IMG/VR virus record: IMGVR_UViG_3300032278_000012
Coordinates: 1-52,316 of that record
DNA length: 52,316 nucleotides
Reading direction: 5' to 3' (one strand)
Source: a virus
Shown here: positions 6,091 to 13,290 of the stretch, one piece after another
How the letters are laid out: the number at the start of each line of letters is the position of its first letter
Numbering within the stretch: position 1 is the first letter of the stretch
Made by a program: the position numbers and the translations under genes
Notes under the pieces: model-generated
Databases searched by the model: none
Seen by the model: the letters and a program-made list of their open reading frames with translations, nothing else
Told to the model about the DNA's origin: nothing

Positions 6091-6321
6091 TTATTCTTTC
6101 TCCTTTTCGGGGTATTGCAGATTATACATGTCTGCATTTTGTTTGTTCTCTAAGATTGAGATTGCACGATTTGATTCATTCAATCTATTCACAAGTGCAA
6201 CAATCGATTGTTCAATTCGATCTAGTCTTTCTAGAAGGAGTGGATATCGTTCTGCTTGTTTGTTTTCAATCTTCTTAATCTTAGTCATTAAGATTCTTGT
6301 AGATAATTGTGGTGTGGTCAT
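6091..6321 (-). CDS. Coiled-coil protein, 76 aa
   Basis: Leucine/isoleucine heptads run through residues ~15-65 (RLDRIEQSIVALVNRLNESN), giving a strong coiled-coil appearance. Probably a small oligomeric structural or adaptor protein. No named family. Confidence 0.5.
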   Translation of the reverse strand: MTTPQLSTRILMTKIKKIENKQAERYPLLLERLDRIEQSIVALVNRLNESNRAISILENKQNADMYNLQYPEKEKE

Positions 6322-6323
6322 TA

Positions 6324-6479
6324 TTAAATACTCATATCACGATGTGGTGGTTCATGTTTATTACTGCAATGTGGACATGTCATTGAATGGGTCTTAATGA
6401 AACCATCGGTTGCAATACTCCACCACAAATCACATTTCTCACAAACAAAATGATATATCTTTTCAACACTAAAATTCAT
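6324..6479 (-). CDS. Zinc-ribbon protein, 51 aa
   Basis: Read directly from the minus strand: MNFSVEKIYHFVCEKCDLWW, then HSMTCPHCSNKHE. Two CxxC pairs at about residues 13-16 and 35-38 form a zinc ribbon. It has a TATAAATA late-type promoter 15 bases upstream. A small nucleic-acid- or protein-binding factor is likely; the target is unknown. Confidence 0.6.
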   Translation of the reverse strand: MNFSVEKIYHFVCEKCDLWWSIATDGFIKTHSMTCPHCSNKHEPPHRDMSI

Positions 6480-6493
6480 ACTTTATTATCTCA

Positions 6494-6501
6494 TATTTAT
6501 A
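6494..6501 (-). promoter_or_regulatory. Late-type promoter TATAAATA
   Basis: An exact match to the T4 late promoter core, 15 bases before the ATG of the zinc-ribbon gene. Activity would need a phage late sigma factor and sliding clamp, which are not in this window. Confidence 0.45.
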
Positions 6502-6509
6502 AGGTTTAT

Positions 6510-7073
6510 TCAAGAGGGTTTTCGTAAGTTCATAATGAAATCATGAAACTCTTCTGTTCCTCTTTGATAAGGTTCTCCGTTCACACGGTATTGAAGATTG
6601 ACTCCATTCTCAGTGCAATAACAGATCAACCAGTTTAATACATCACTTCTAATAGTAACACCACACTCCACTACACTCCAATATTCTCCACCAGTCCATT
6701 TCTTCGGGACAATGATCACATCAGATTTGTCGGGTTTCATCCATTCGGGTATCTTCTTTAAATTCTCTTCTCGTTTCCATCCACAATCATATGATGCATT
6801 GCAAAAAGACTTTGCATAGATATGTCGTTCTTCCCAAATTGAACACCCATCACCGACTTTACAATAGTGACAAGGGATTCCACCATATATTCTATTACTA
6901 TAATCAGTGTCTTCGGGTTGAATCTTACTAGTGATGTAATTCGTTTCCATTGCACCATTGAAGAAAGGTTCATCATGGTCAGTTCTCCATTCACAACACT
7001 TAGTGCAACCATCACATTCTCGTGTGGTATCGACTAGACCTTGAAGTTCTTTAAAGTTGGCCACGTTGCTCAT
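6510..7073 (-). CDS. CxxCxxCC (YkgJ/UPF0153-like) metal-cluster protein, 187 aa
   Basis: Carries CDGCTKCCEW at about residues 20-29, then PCHYC, GDGCSIWE and SFCNASYDCGW, the spacing of the YkgJ/UPF0153 family that chelates zinc or an iron-sulfur cluster. It is a tandem paralogue of the upstream gene: both end with a WxxTxxGVxxNWL...REFH/EEFHD-type C-terminal region. The biochemical role of the family in phages is unknown. It overlaps its paralogue's end by 23 bases. Confidence 0.6.
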   Translation of the reverse strand: MSNVANFKELQGLVDTTRECDGCTKCCEWRTDHDEPFFNGAMETNYITSKIQPEDTDYSNRIYGGIPCHYCKVGDGCSIWEERHIYAKSFCNASYDCGWKREENLKKIPEWMKPDKSDVIIVPKKWTGGEYWSVVECGVTIRSDVLNWLICYCTENGVNLQYRVNGEPYQRGTEEFHDFIMNLRKPS

Positions 7074-7599
7074 TCATCAATACCTTTTCTAATGTCTTTG
7101 AATCCATCCACTCATGGAATTCTCTTGATCCCAATCTATTGAATCCACCATGAACCATGTATTCACAATCGATTCTCCATTTCTCAACGTGAATGATTAA
7201 CCAGTTCAATACCACTCCTGTCATGGGTTTACTCATTTCGGTGACTGCCCAATAATCATGTTCTCCATTATCACCCCACTTCTTCTTTGCAATAATGATA
7301 CCTGATTGATTTGGTTGCATCCAGTCAGGTATACGAAAATCCTTATCCCCTAACCATTCACAAATAAATCGTCTGCATGGATTCAGTGGTCGTTTGTCAT
7401 AGACAGTGCAACCAACTCCTTGATCAATATATTGGCAGGGTCTGCCGGGATACATTGATGTCAATTCATGACCTTCAACTTCAATATCAGCGTGCAACCA
7501 TCCTTCACAACATGCAGTGCATGTCCCACAAGATCGATTTGGTTTTGGGCCTTCCAGTTGGACTACTGGAATATCACTGAGTTTTTGGTTGTTCTTCAT
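7051..7599 (-). CDS. CxxCxxCC (YkgJ/UPF0153-like) metal-cluster protein, paralogue
   Basis: Carries SCGTCTACCEGW, RPCQYIDQGVGCTVYDKRPLNPCRRFICEW: the cysteine pattern of the YkgJ family, including the typical Y..RPL..CR segment. The frame is open to 7668, but that extension overlaps a well-formed lipoprotein gene (7574-7726); the last Met before the domain, at 7599, is preferred (182 residues). Paralogous to the next gene. Function unknown; metal binding is the safe inference. Confidence 0.6.
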   Translation of the reverse strand: MKNNQKLSDIPVVQLEGPKPNRSCGTCTACCEGWLHADIEVEGHELTSMYPGRPCQYIDQGVGCTVYDKRPLNPCRRFICEWLGDKDFRIPDWMQPNQSGIIIAKKKWGDNGEHDYWAVTEMSKPMTGVVLNWLIIHVEKWRIDCEYMVHGGFNRLGSREFHEWMDSKTLEKVLMNEQRGQL

Positions 7600-7726
7600 C
7601 GGGATATTCATCGGGACATAGGTATGTTCCATCTCTGTCATTATAACACAGGCCTGGCAAAATCTCAATAGACGAACAACTAGTGAAGGTTATACTCACT
7701 AGTATAATCAGAAATGTCTTGATCAT
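7574..7726 (-). CDS. Small lipoprotein, 50 aa
   Basis: Read from the minus strand: MIKTFLIILVSITFTSC, a classic signal peptide with a FTSC lipobox (Cys17), then a short acidic Cys-containing tail ending EYPDEEQPKTQ. It should be lipidated and anchored in the envelope. Its stop codon lies within the N-terminal region of the next gene. Function unknown; an entry-exclusion or o-spanin-like role would be guesswork. Confidence 0.6.
   Translation of the reverse strand: MIKTFLIILVSITFTSCSSIEILPGLCYNDRDGTYLCPDEYPDEEQPKTQ
7640..7668 (-). promoter_or_regulatory. Possible internal promoter
   Basis: TTGAGA (7663-7668), a 17-base spacer ending TGT, then a perfect TATAAT (7640-7645). It lies inside the lipoprotein gene and would serve the CxxCxxCC genes. 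Because the sequence also encodes the lipoprotein, the match may be chance. Confidence 0.35.
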
Positions 7727-7951
7727 CTAACCACACTCTGATAAAAACTGTTCTCTCATCTCAACTTCCTTCGTCACCTCTTCAATGACTTCTTCAAGAA
7801 TTGCAAGTGGTTTATCCACCAACAATGCTTGACCGTCATTCTTCGGTTGAAGGTCATTTCGAATGATCAAGAGTTTATTTAAAATCTTCATATTCTCCAT
7901 TATCATACTCGTTTGAAGGAATTCCATCCTTCTATTAATCTCCCATGACAT
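7727..7951 (-). CDS. Helical/coiled-coil protein, 74 aa
   Basis: The product is almost entirely charged helix (MEFLQTSMIMENMKILNKLL; LAILEEVIEEVTKEVEMREQ). No motif. It overlaps the 3' end of the SET-domain gene by 49 bases, so a later start (Met9, 7927) is possible. Confidence 0.45.
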   Translation of the reverse strand: MSWEINRRMEFLQTSMIMENMKILNKLLIIRNDLQPKNDGQALLVDKPLAILEEVIEEVTKEVEMREQFLSECG

Positions 7952-8274
7952 TCACAATGAAATGGTTCTGCCATGTGTTCTTCGGTGGTCTCGTAGTCGA
8001 AAGTTATTTCTTCACCTTCCTCAATCTTTCGTCTTGCAACGACCAACCCTTCTTTTATTAATTCAACCACTACTATTACTGCACTCGGATCACAATGATG
8101 ATTCATAAAACCACCGTTGACATCTTCAATGTGTTTATCCCTTACTTGGATAGATGTCCGAGTTGGGACATCAAACCCATTTCCGTCCAAAACCAAGATG
8201 AGTTGATTCTTGTCAATTTGCTGACTTGCAAATAAACCCGAATAATCTCCCTTAATTCTTTTTATCTTTACCAT
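7903..8274 (-). CDS. SET-domain protein, 123 aa
   Basis: Conserved SET-domain blocks appear in order: GDYSGLFASQQIDKNQLIL near the N-terminus, FMNHHCDPSA (canonical NHSCDPN) at about residues 56-65, GEEITFDYETTE at about 87-98 and FHCECHGRLIEGW, resembling the post-SET cysteine segment. SET proteins transfer methyl groups from S-adenosylmethionine to protein lysines. At 123 residues it is a minimal domain without accessory parts. It lies just downstream of tRNA-Ala. The target could be a host or phage protein; catalytic activity is inferred. Confidence 0.75.
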   Translation of the reverse strand: MVKIKRIKGDYSGLFASQQIDKNQLILVLDGNGFDVPTRTSIQVRDKHIEDVNGGFMNHHCDPSAVIVVVELIKEGLVVARRKIEEGEEITFDYETTEEHMAEPFHCECHGRLIEGWNSFKRV

Positions 8275-8283
8275 GTTTTTTAG

Positions 8284-8359
8284 TGGTGGAGCGAATAGGA
8301 ATCGAACCTACGACCTACTGGATGCAAACCAGTCGCTCTCCCTACTGAGCTACCGCCCC
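8284..8359 (-). tRNA. tRNA-Ala (anticodon TGC)
   Basis: A full cloverleaf folds from the minus strand: acceptor GGGGCGG with TCGCTCC, anticodon stem ACTGG/CCAGT with loop TTTGCAT, T arm with GTTCGATTC, discriminator A and an encoded CCA. The G3-U70 pair, the main identity element for alanyl-tRNA synthetase, is present. It lies between the SET gene and a small basic-protein gene. Confidence 0.95.
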
Positions 8360-8367
8360 AAGACTAA

Positions 8368-8667
8368 CTATTTCTTTTTACGTCTACTCTTGGGTGGAGC
8401 AATACCACCTTTGTAGGCTTCGTTCCTACGTTTCGTAGATTTGTCATCAGCCTTGAATTTACCTTTGGCACCTCTTGCTCTCTTATTACGATCCGCAGGT
8501 GTTATTCCATCGACATATGCTTCATTGACATCCGTAGTGGTTGGATCATCTTTGATGTAATGTCCTTTCTTATTCCTTGCACGTTCTCCCGAACCACCAA
8601 GAAAAAAAGATCGAAACCAACTACTCATTCCAAATCGTCCACGTCTAGGTTTTTCACTTCTAGCCAT
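8368..8667 (-). CDS. Small basic protein with internal tandem repeat, 99 aa
   Basis: The start at 8667 (MARSEKPRRGRFG) has a GAGG ribosome-binding site; the frame extends further but overlaps the upstream gene. Two copies of a ~28-residue unit are visible: RARNKKGHYIKDDPTTTDVN plus EAYVDGITP, and RARGAKGKFKADDKSTKRRN plus EAYKGGIAP. It ends in a KSRRKKK tail. No named family. The repeats and charge suggest binding to nucleic acid or to a repetitive surface such as the capsid. Confidence 0.6.
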   Translation of the reverse strand: MARSEKPRRGRFGMSSWFRSFFLGGSGERARNKKGHYIKDDPTTTDVNEAYVDGITPADRNKRARGAKGKFKADDKSTKRRNEAYKGGIAPPKSRRKKK

Positions 8668-8887
8668 TATCCTCTTCCTCTTTATTACTAAACACAACTC
8701 CACCTCGTCTGACGAGTTCATTTCTGATCTTCGCTCTCAACTTCGGTTTCGTTCTCTCATTATTAAATGCTTCAAGAAGATCACTCTTACTTTTACACTT
8801 CATATAATTATATTCCCAACGAGTTATACTACCACCAGTGGCAGTCCTTTTCCATTGTTTTACTGTCGGCCCAAACTTAATCGGCAT
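8660..8887 (-). CDS. Small basic protein, 75 aa
   Basis: The start at 8887 (MPIKFGPTVKQWKR) follows a GGAG site. Strongly basic in the centre (KLRAKIRNELVRRGG) with an acidic tail (SNKEEEDNG). It overlaps the next gene by 8 bases. I recall similar short proteins in T4-like marine phages but cannot assign a function. Confidence 0.55.
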   Translation of the reverse strand: MPIKFGPTVKQWKRTATGGSITRWEYNYMKCKSKSDLLEAFNNERTKPKLRAKIRNELVRRGGVVFSNKEEEDNG

Positions 8888-9086
8888 GGTATAAATCTCC
8901 AACTGTGAAGAAATTCTTATAAACACTCTTGTAATTCAAATTTGGATTTTCTTCATGTTCCAAACAACATTCTGCACCACAAAAGAACACTCGACCAATA
9001 GTTGAACTTGGAACATTCTTCCAATATTTCAATCTCTCATGTGGAAACTCAGTTCCACAGTTATTACATTTAATCAATTGAGGCAT
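8877..9086 (-). CDS. Zinc-finger protein, 69 aa
   Basis: CNNCGTEF near residues 7-14 and FFCGAECC near 34-41 form a four-cysteine treble-clef/TRASH-like zinc site. The rest is aromatic and unremarkable. It lies between the oxygenase genes and the basic-protein genes. A small binding protein is likely. Confidence 0.55.
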   Translation of the reverse strand: MPQLIKCNNCGTEFPHERLKYWKNVPSSTIGRVFFCGAECCLEHEENPNLNYKSVYKNFFTVGDLYHAD

Positions 9087-9729
9087 CTTTTAATTCCTTT
9101 GGTAGTATGTAGTCTTGAAACTTTGGTTTTATTTCTTCAACATTCTCTGATTCTAAAAACTCTTGAGTGTCGTCATTTCTTCCAAACCATAATCTCAATT
9201 CATATTTTTCCCCTTTGAGAATTGGTTCCACTCCATTAAATCTATGACTAATATTATTCCAACAAATGATCGATCCTTCTTTTGGATAGATTATATGAGC
9301 ATCCACTTGAACTCGACCACCCCTGTAACCCTCGTTCAATTCAACTACCACACATGCAGTGTCATTTCTTTCCATCCCATCTAAATTAAATGGTCTAGAT
9401 GCATCAACTGGATATCTGATAATTTGTGCAAAATGGATTACTTCATAATCCATATCAGTTGGTAAAAAGGGTTGAAGTTTTTTCACGATGTAGTCAAAGT
9501 CTTTATTCCCATCACTACTAAAAGTATACATCTCCTTTCCAAAGTCATCTTTAAATTTCAATCTATGATTGTCTGAATCATTCACTGCGACTGGTTGAAA
9601 ATCTTCTGTCAACTCTCCTTCCTTACATTGAGTAAATGGAAGTCTTGTGAATCGATCTATGATCAATGAACACTCATCACTAGTCAATGCTTGATCAAAA
9701 ATAAATAATGTGTCTGCTAGTCTAAGCAT
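9070..9729 (-). CDS. 2OG-Fe(II) oxygenase family protein, 219 aa
   Basis: The start is placed at 9729 (MLRLADTLFIFDQALTSDEC) because the longer frame overlaps the upstream gene; this leaves an 8-base overlap. Jelly-roll features are visible: ACVVVELNEGYRGGRVQVD, GSIICWNNISHRFNGVEP (metal His) and YELRLWFG (2OG-binding Arg). The residues match prolyl-hydroxylase-like phage proteins. It sits next to a second oxygenase, so both may act in one pathway. Substrate unknown. Confidence 0.65.
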   Translation of the reverse strand: MLRLADTLFIFDQALTSDECSLIIDRFTRLPFTQCKEGELTEDFQPVAVNDSDNHRLKFKDDFGKEMYTFSSDGNKDFDYIVKKLQPFLPTDMDYEVIHFAQIIRYPVDASRPFNLDGMERNDTACVVVELNEGYRGGRVQVDAHIIYPKEGSIICWNNISHRFNGVEPILKGEKYELRLWFGRNDDTQEFLESENVEEIKPKFQDYILPKELKDASID

Positions 9730-10411
9730 TTTTTTGAGGATTGAAAAATTGGACTTGAGTGAATCTCCACTTATCGTCCTTATATGAATTATAATCTTCG
9801 ATGTATCCACCATGCAATCTGTTGCCGGGAAAAATGACACATCGATTAAATTTGTGAGGGATTATTCGTTCTAGAGTAAACAGTTCTTCTACTGGATATA
9901 GTAAATTGAATCGTTCATCATTGGTTATCCATTCTCCGTCATAAACGGCAGTTCCACCATCTTCCTCTTTGTCCAAATAAATGATGCAATTTAACACTGC
10001 GGAAGTGTCAGGAGTGTCGAACCGATCATCGGTGTGTGGGTAATGTTGGACTTTTGGATCAAATTCGGTTATTGTCTGAAAACAGTTAAACTCATACATT
10101 ATGTCCCAATGGTAAGTTGCCTTCCAATAATACTGTCTGCAAATATTCAGTATTCTTTCCATCTCTGTAAAATAGGTTCGAGTCGGATGTGCAATGTTGT
10201 ATACCAATCTACAATCATTGTAAACTTTGGAATTACTACTATTTCTTTCGGGATTGTATTTCCAATAAGGATATGACTGATTACTTAACCACTCATAAAT
10301 CTCTTCGGAATTCTCATAGATATTATCGATGGTTACTGTCAATCCATCGAAAGAATGTTCTAGTTTTGATGAGAATTTAAATAATTCGTCTAATGCAAAT
10401 TGCTTTTTCAT
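9722..10411 (-). CDS. 2OG-Fe(II) oxygenase (prolyl-4-hydroxylase-like), 229 aa
   Basis: A clear catalytic core: HYPHTDD (HxD metal ligands), LNCIIYLDKEEDGGTAVYDG, then VIFPGNRLHGGY (second His) and WRFTQVQFF (2OG-binding Arg). This is the signature of the prolyl-4-hydroxylase alpha-like superfamily. It hydroxylates an unknown substrate using 2-oxoglutarate and O2. Confidence 0.75.
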   Translation of the reverse strand: MKKQFALDELFKFSSKLEHSFDGLTVTIDNIYENSEEIYEWLSNQSYPYWKYNPERNSSNSKVYNDCRLVYNIAHPTRTYFTEMERILNICRQYYWKATYHWDIMYEFNCFQTITEFDPKVQHYPHTDDRFDTPDTSAVLNCIIYLDKEEDGGTAVYDGEWITNDERFNLLYPVEELFTLERIIPHKFNRCVIFPGNRLHGGYIEDYNSYKDDKWRFTQVQFFNPQKNA

Positions 10412-10427
10412 AATCTACTATAATCAA

Positions 10428-10775
10428 TTAGTTTTCTTCCACATCCGATTCAAATGCACCACTGTAATCCATCCCACCTTCGTTGTTCCAATCATCCCTT
10501 GCCCGAGAGTCTTCTTCATCTTCATCATGAGACTTTGAATATTCATCATTATCGTATGGGTCTTTTGTCTTTTCCCAAACAGTTCCCTTTCTCCAATCTT
10601 CTAAGTCTGACTCATCCAATTCTATCAGGAGAGTTTTACTATTTTCTCGTGTGAGTTTTCTGAGGTGTCTCCCCAATTCTTCATCATTAGGAAAATCCTT
10701 ACAAAGTTGTAAGAGTTCTAGAACTCCTAAAGATTGATGTTCTTTATCTCTGATCTGTATCATTAAAAAATCCAT
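10428..10775 (-). CDS. Acidic hypothetical protein, ~115 aa
   Basis: The N-terminal half is helical (SLGVLELLQLCKDFPNDEEL); the C-terminal half is highly acidic and likely disordered (DPYDNDEYSKSHDEDEEDS). It overlaps the upstream oxygenase gene by 32 bases; Met5 (10763) is an alternative start. Acidic tails of this kind can mimic DNA, but nothing supports that directly. Confidence 0.5.
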   Translation of the reverse strand: MDFLMIQIRDKEHQSLGVLELLQLCKDFPNDEELGRHLRKLTRENSKTLLIELDESDLEDWRKGTVWEKTKDPYDNDEYSKSHDEDEEDSRARDDWNNEGGMDYSGAFESDVEEN

Positions 10776-11517
10776 AGGACATGTCTTGTCCTGTTTCGTT
10801 ATTGTCTATAATATCTCTGTGTTTCAAATTGAAACTCAAAGATATCCGTTCATATTTATCATCCGTTTCTTCATAGTTTGGTGGAACGGAGTGCATGATG
10901 TATGACGGCCACATTAGAAATTCACCATCCATTGGATGGACAAACATTTCACTGTCAACTCCCGCGACTCCTGTAAATTCGATGTTGGGCATATCTTCCC
11001 TTGATTGAGGATGATCAGGTGCATTGTGACTAAAATTACTCATGATATTTGGACTATAAAATCTGATCGGCATTGTTGAAGGTGATGTTTTGATATACCA
11101 TGTTCCTGAGATATGTGAATGCACATGATTATGAATTTCATGTTGATGATGTCCTTCATAACGACTGATCCATGAAAACAAATGAATATCATTTCTGTTG
11201 AGATGATCAACAGGTTCTTCAAAAGTCCCTGAGATGAATGAAATGTAAGTGTCTTTAATTCTGTCTGAAAATTCTTTATACCACTCAAACTCATGCATTG
11301 CAGTTCTTATATCTTCATCAAAATAAGTGGTGTAATCTCTTGATGTGTTCCCGACATTTCTTTCAGAAATGATTGAAATAAGTTCTCTCGCACTCTCTGT
11401 GACTAGTTCAGTGTCAATATCCAAAATTCCCCTTAAAAAGGGGATTGAAAATACTGGTAGAATGTCTGCCCTTGCGGGTTCAAATTTTGGTTCTCTACTC
11501 TTCGGAGTTTCCGTCAT
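10744..11517 (-). CDS. 2OG-Fe(II) oxygenase-like protein (TIGR02466-like), 257 aa
   Basis: Contains HNHVHSHISGTWYIK (metal HxH), IRFYSP, GEFLMWPSYIMHSVPPN (distal His) and RISLSFNLK (Arg), the arrangement of the putative oxygenase family TIGR02466 found in many T4-like marine phages. The start at 11517 (MTETPKSREPK) is preferred to the longer frame. It overlaps the preceding lipoprotein gene by 23 bases. Substrate unknown. Confidence 0.7.
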   Translation of the reverse strand: MTETPKSREPKFEPARADILPVFSIPFLRGILDIDTELVTESARELISIISERNVGNTSRDYTTYFDEDIRTAMHEFEWYKEFSDRIKDTYISFISGTFEEPVDHLNRNDIHLFSWISRYEGHHQHEIHNHVHSHISGTWYIKTSPSTMPIRFYSPNIMSNFSHNAPDHPQSREDMPNIEFTGVAGVDSEMFVHPMDGEFLMWPSYIMHSVPPNYEETDDKYERISLSFNLKHRDIIDNNETGQDMSYGFFNDTDQR

Positions 11518-12061
11518 CTTTCTTTCTCGGAAATAAACCAATTGATGGTCGTCTACTATTTCCTTCATCCTCTAATTTCACTCCAACACCAACTGCTGGT
11601 TCACCTTTGATGGTGACATTTCTATAATAAATCACTACTTCACCCAACTCTCTGATGTATCGTCTGAGTTCTTGCATGTTTGCACTCATCGCTTCGTAAT
11701 CACCAATAGTGGTTGCAACGAATACGATACTTCCACCATTTTGTTTTGCGATCTCATCTAAGAATCGATCAAGGTAAGTGTATCCTTCGGGCCAATCGTT
11801 CTCTTTACCCAGTTTACAAGTCTTGTCTTCATTCCTTACTCTTTTGCCTTCCTCGTTTTTTACACAAGGATTTGCAATGACCGCCTCTGATACCACATAC
11901 CATGTTGGTTCAATCAAATTGACTGCTCTTGGTAATTGTGGTTGCATGATATCAATCTCTATGGGTTTAGAGACTATCTCCACTTCCTTGGTTCCCATCA
12001 GGGAACAACTACTAATCAGTGGGATCAGGATTAGTAAGCTGATTAAGTTCTTTAGTATCAT
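11495..12061 (-). CDS. Lipoprotein, candidate outer-membrane spanin subunit, 188 aa
   Basis: Begins MILKNLISLLILIPLISSC: signal peptide with lipobox ISSC (Cys19). The mature part has a helical section (MSANMQELRRYIRELGE). Its start is nested in the end of a gene for a membrane-anchored coiled-coil protein, the typical i-spanin/o-spanin layout, so it may be the outer-membrane partner that fuses the membranes at lysis. It is longer than most o-spanins, so the call is tentative. Confidence 0.5.
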   Translation of the reverse strand: MILKNLISLLILIPLISSCSLMGTKEVEIVSKPIEIDIMQPQLPRAVNLIEPTWYVVSEAVIANPCVKNEEGKRVRNEDKTCKLGKENDWPEGYTYLDRFLDEIAKQNGGSIVFVATTIGDYEAMSANMQELRRYIRELGEVVIYYRNVTIKGEPAVGVGVKLEDEGNSRRPSIGLFPRKKDDGNSEE

Positions 12062-12395
12062 TTTCTATACTCTCAAATACATCCGCGGTTCCTTTATTGA
12101 TTCGGTTCTCAATCAGGCCAGGCTTTGCTTCTGCGAGTTGATTTAAATTATGTCTACGAAAAATATCCAAATATCGATTCATGTCTTCCTCGATTTCTGC
12201 ATTGCGTGTCTGCATTTGCATCAAAGATTGTCCTTGTAATTCATAGGACTCTTTCATGACCTTCATCGTTTCTTTTTGTTCTTCTACTGCAATCTCTAAC
12301 TTGTAATTATTTGCTTTCAGAGTTTGATTGTCCTGATACAAAAAATAACTAAAGAGACCCAAAGCAACTAGAAGACCAATTAATATCTGTTGCAT
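12012..12395 (-). CDS. Inner-membrane coiled-coil protein, candidate i-spanin (Rz-like), 127 aa
   Basis: One N-terminal membrane span (about residues 4-20, ILIGLLVALGLFSYFLY) is followed by a long periplasmic coiled coil (NYKLEIAVEEQKETMKVMKE onward) with a DIFRRHNLNQLAEAKPGLIE region. This is the shape of Rz-type i-spanins, and the overlapping downstream gene encodes a lipoprotein. Together they would disrupt the outer membrane after the lysozyme at 43231-43680 has acted. Confidence 0.65.
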   Translation of the reverse strand: MQQILIGLLVALGLFSYFLYQDNQTLKANNYKLEIAVEEQKETMKVMKESYELQGQSLMQMQTRNAEIEEDMNRYLDIFRRHNLNQLAEAKPGLIENRINKGTADVFESIENDTKELNQLTNPDPTD

Positions 12396-12625
12396 TATTT
12401 TTCCTCTATTTTATAATCCAAGTTCGCACCACGAACTTCAACTATTTTCTTGGTTTCCCAATCTCTGAATTTTAAGTGATTTGGTTTCTTGATCAGTATC
12501 CTCTTCGCATTATAATTTGACCGATACATATGTCCACCTTCGGACTGTCTGTATACGGTGATTTCAAATTCATCAAGAAAGAGATGAATGAACCATTTCC
12601 ATATTTTTTTCAATCTATTCTTCAT
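12395..12625 (-). CDS. Hypothetical protein, 76 aa
   Basis: The N-terminus is basic and aromatic (MKNRLKKIWKWFIHLF), possibly a membrane-associating helix; the rest is beta-rich with many basic residues (NAKRILIKKPNHLKFRDWET). The frame extends to 12670, but Met at 12625 looks better. TAA overlaps the next ATG. No family recognised. Confidence 0.5.
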   Translation of the reverse strand: MKNRLKKIWKWFIHLFLDEFEITVYRQSEGGHMYRSNYNAKRILIKKPNHLKFRDWETKKIVEVRGANLDYKIEEK

Positions 12626-12673
12626 AATTTGACCGAGGGAATCTCCCTCTTCCTTCCAATATATAGCCACCTA

Positions 12674-12710
12674 TCTCCTAAACTTATCCTTCATAGTCTT
12701 ATTTAGGAGA
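12674..12710. repeat. Perfect 9-bp inverted repeat, possible terminator
   Basis: TCTCCTAAA (12674-12682) and TTTAGGAGA (12702-12710) flank a 19-base loop. The plus strand has TTTTT directly after the stem, so the geometry suits a rightward terminator although no rightward gene is near. On the minus strand it separates the HAD gene from the 76-aa gene and could act as an RNA-stability element. Confidence 0.4.
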
Positions 12711-12713
12711 TTT

Positions 12714-13214
12714 TTAGGTAGGGTCGGGGGTTCTCAATGCCTTGAGTTGATCAATTGTTGATCTTGCACTGGTGTGTAGGATTCCTATTCCACCATTTTT
12801 TTCCCAAGCATCGATGTTTCTTTGTCTATCGTCAATCAACACACAATTTTTCATTGCAAATCCACCCTTCTGATTACCATTATAGGTGCAAGTGACTACA
12901 ACATTAGGACTGACCCACTGTTTGATCCACTCATTTTTGTCGTAAACAACCAGTTCTCTGTTAATAGTCCCAGCTGCAGTCAAAATTTCCCAAGGTAATT
13001 CGGTGTGTCTGATGTATGCAAGTAAATCATGCATATCCACCATTGGTGGTAGATTTCTAAAGAGTCTTTTGTTCGTTAATTCTAACTTTCTTTGATCATA
13101 GATCATGTGACCATTATTATCAGGTGTTAATGGTTCTCCAATCATGGCAGAACAACCCTGTATAAAGTCGGCAAGGACTCCATCCATGTCTACAAATATT
13201 CTTTTTATGTTCAT
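12714..13214 (-). CDS. HAD-family 5'(3')-deoxyribonucleotidase-like phosphatase, 166 aa
   Basis: HAD motif I VDMDGVLADF near residues 7-16 (nucleophile Asp and acid Asp), motif II LTAAG, a lysine-containing middle section and motif IV VLIDDRQRNIDAW. The pattern matches the NT5C-type deoxyribonucleotidases common in phages, which dephosphorylate dNMPs and help balance nucleotide pools. The start at 13214 is used (MNIKRIFV). A consensus early-like promoter lies 47 bases upstream, consistent with early nucleotide metabolism. Confidence 0.7.
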   Translation of the reverse strand: MNIKRIFVDMDGVLADFIQGCSAMIGEPLTPDNNGHMIYDQRKLELTNKRLFRNLPPMVDMHDLLAYIRHTELPWEILTAAGTINRELVVYDKNEWIKQWVSPNVVVTCTYNGNQKGGFAMKNCVLIDDRQRNIDAWEKNGGIGILHTSARSTIDQLKALRTPDPT

Positions 13215-13260
13215 AATATATCTCACAAGATAAACGTCTAAACCCTCATCTTACATACAT

Positions 13261-13290
13261 ATTATCTCATTATTGCGGAGGCATTGTCAA
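13261..13290 (-). promoter_or_regulatory. Early-like promoter before the nucleotidase gene
   Basis: TTGACA (13285-13290), an 18-base spacer starting ATGCC and ending TGA, then GATAAT (13261-13266, five of six). It has the same -35, spacer start and extended -10 as the promoters near 3.2-3.7 kb. It overlaps the 3' end of the HExxH-protein gene. Confidence 0.7.
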
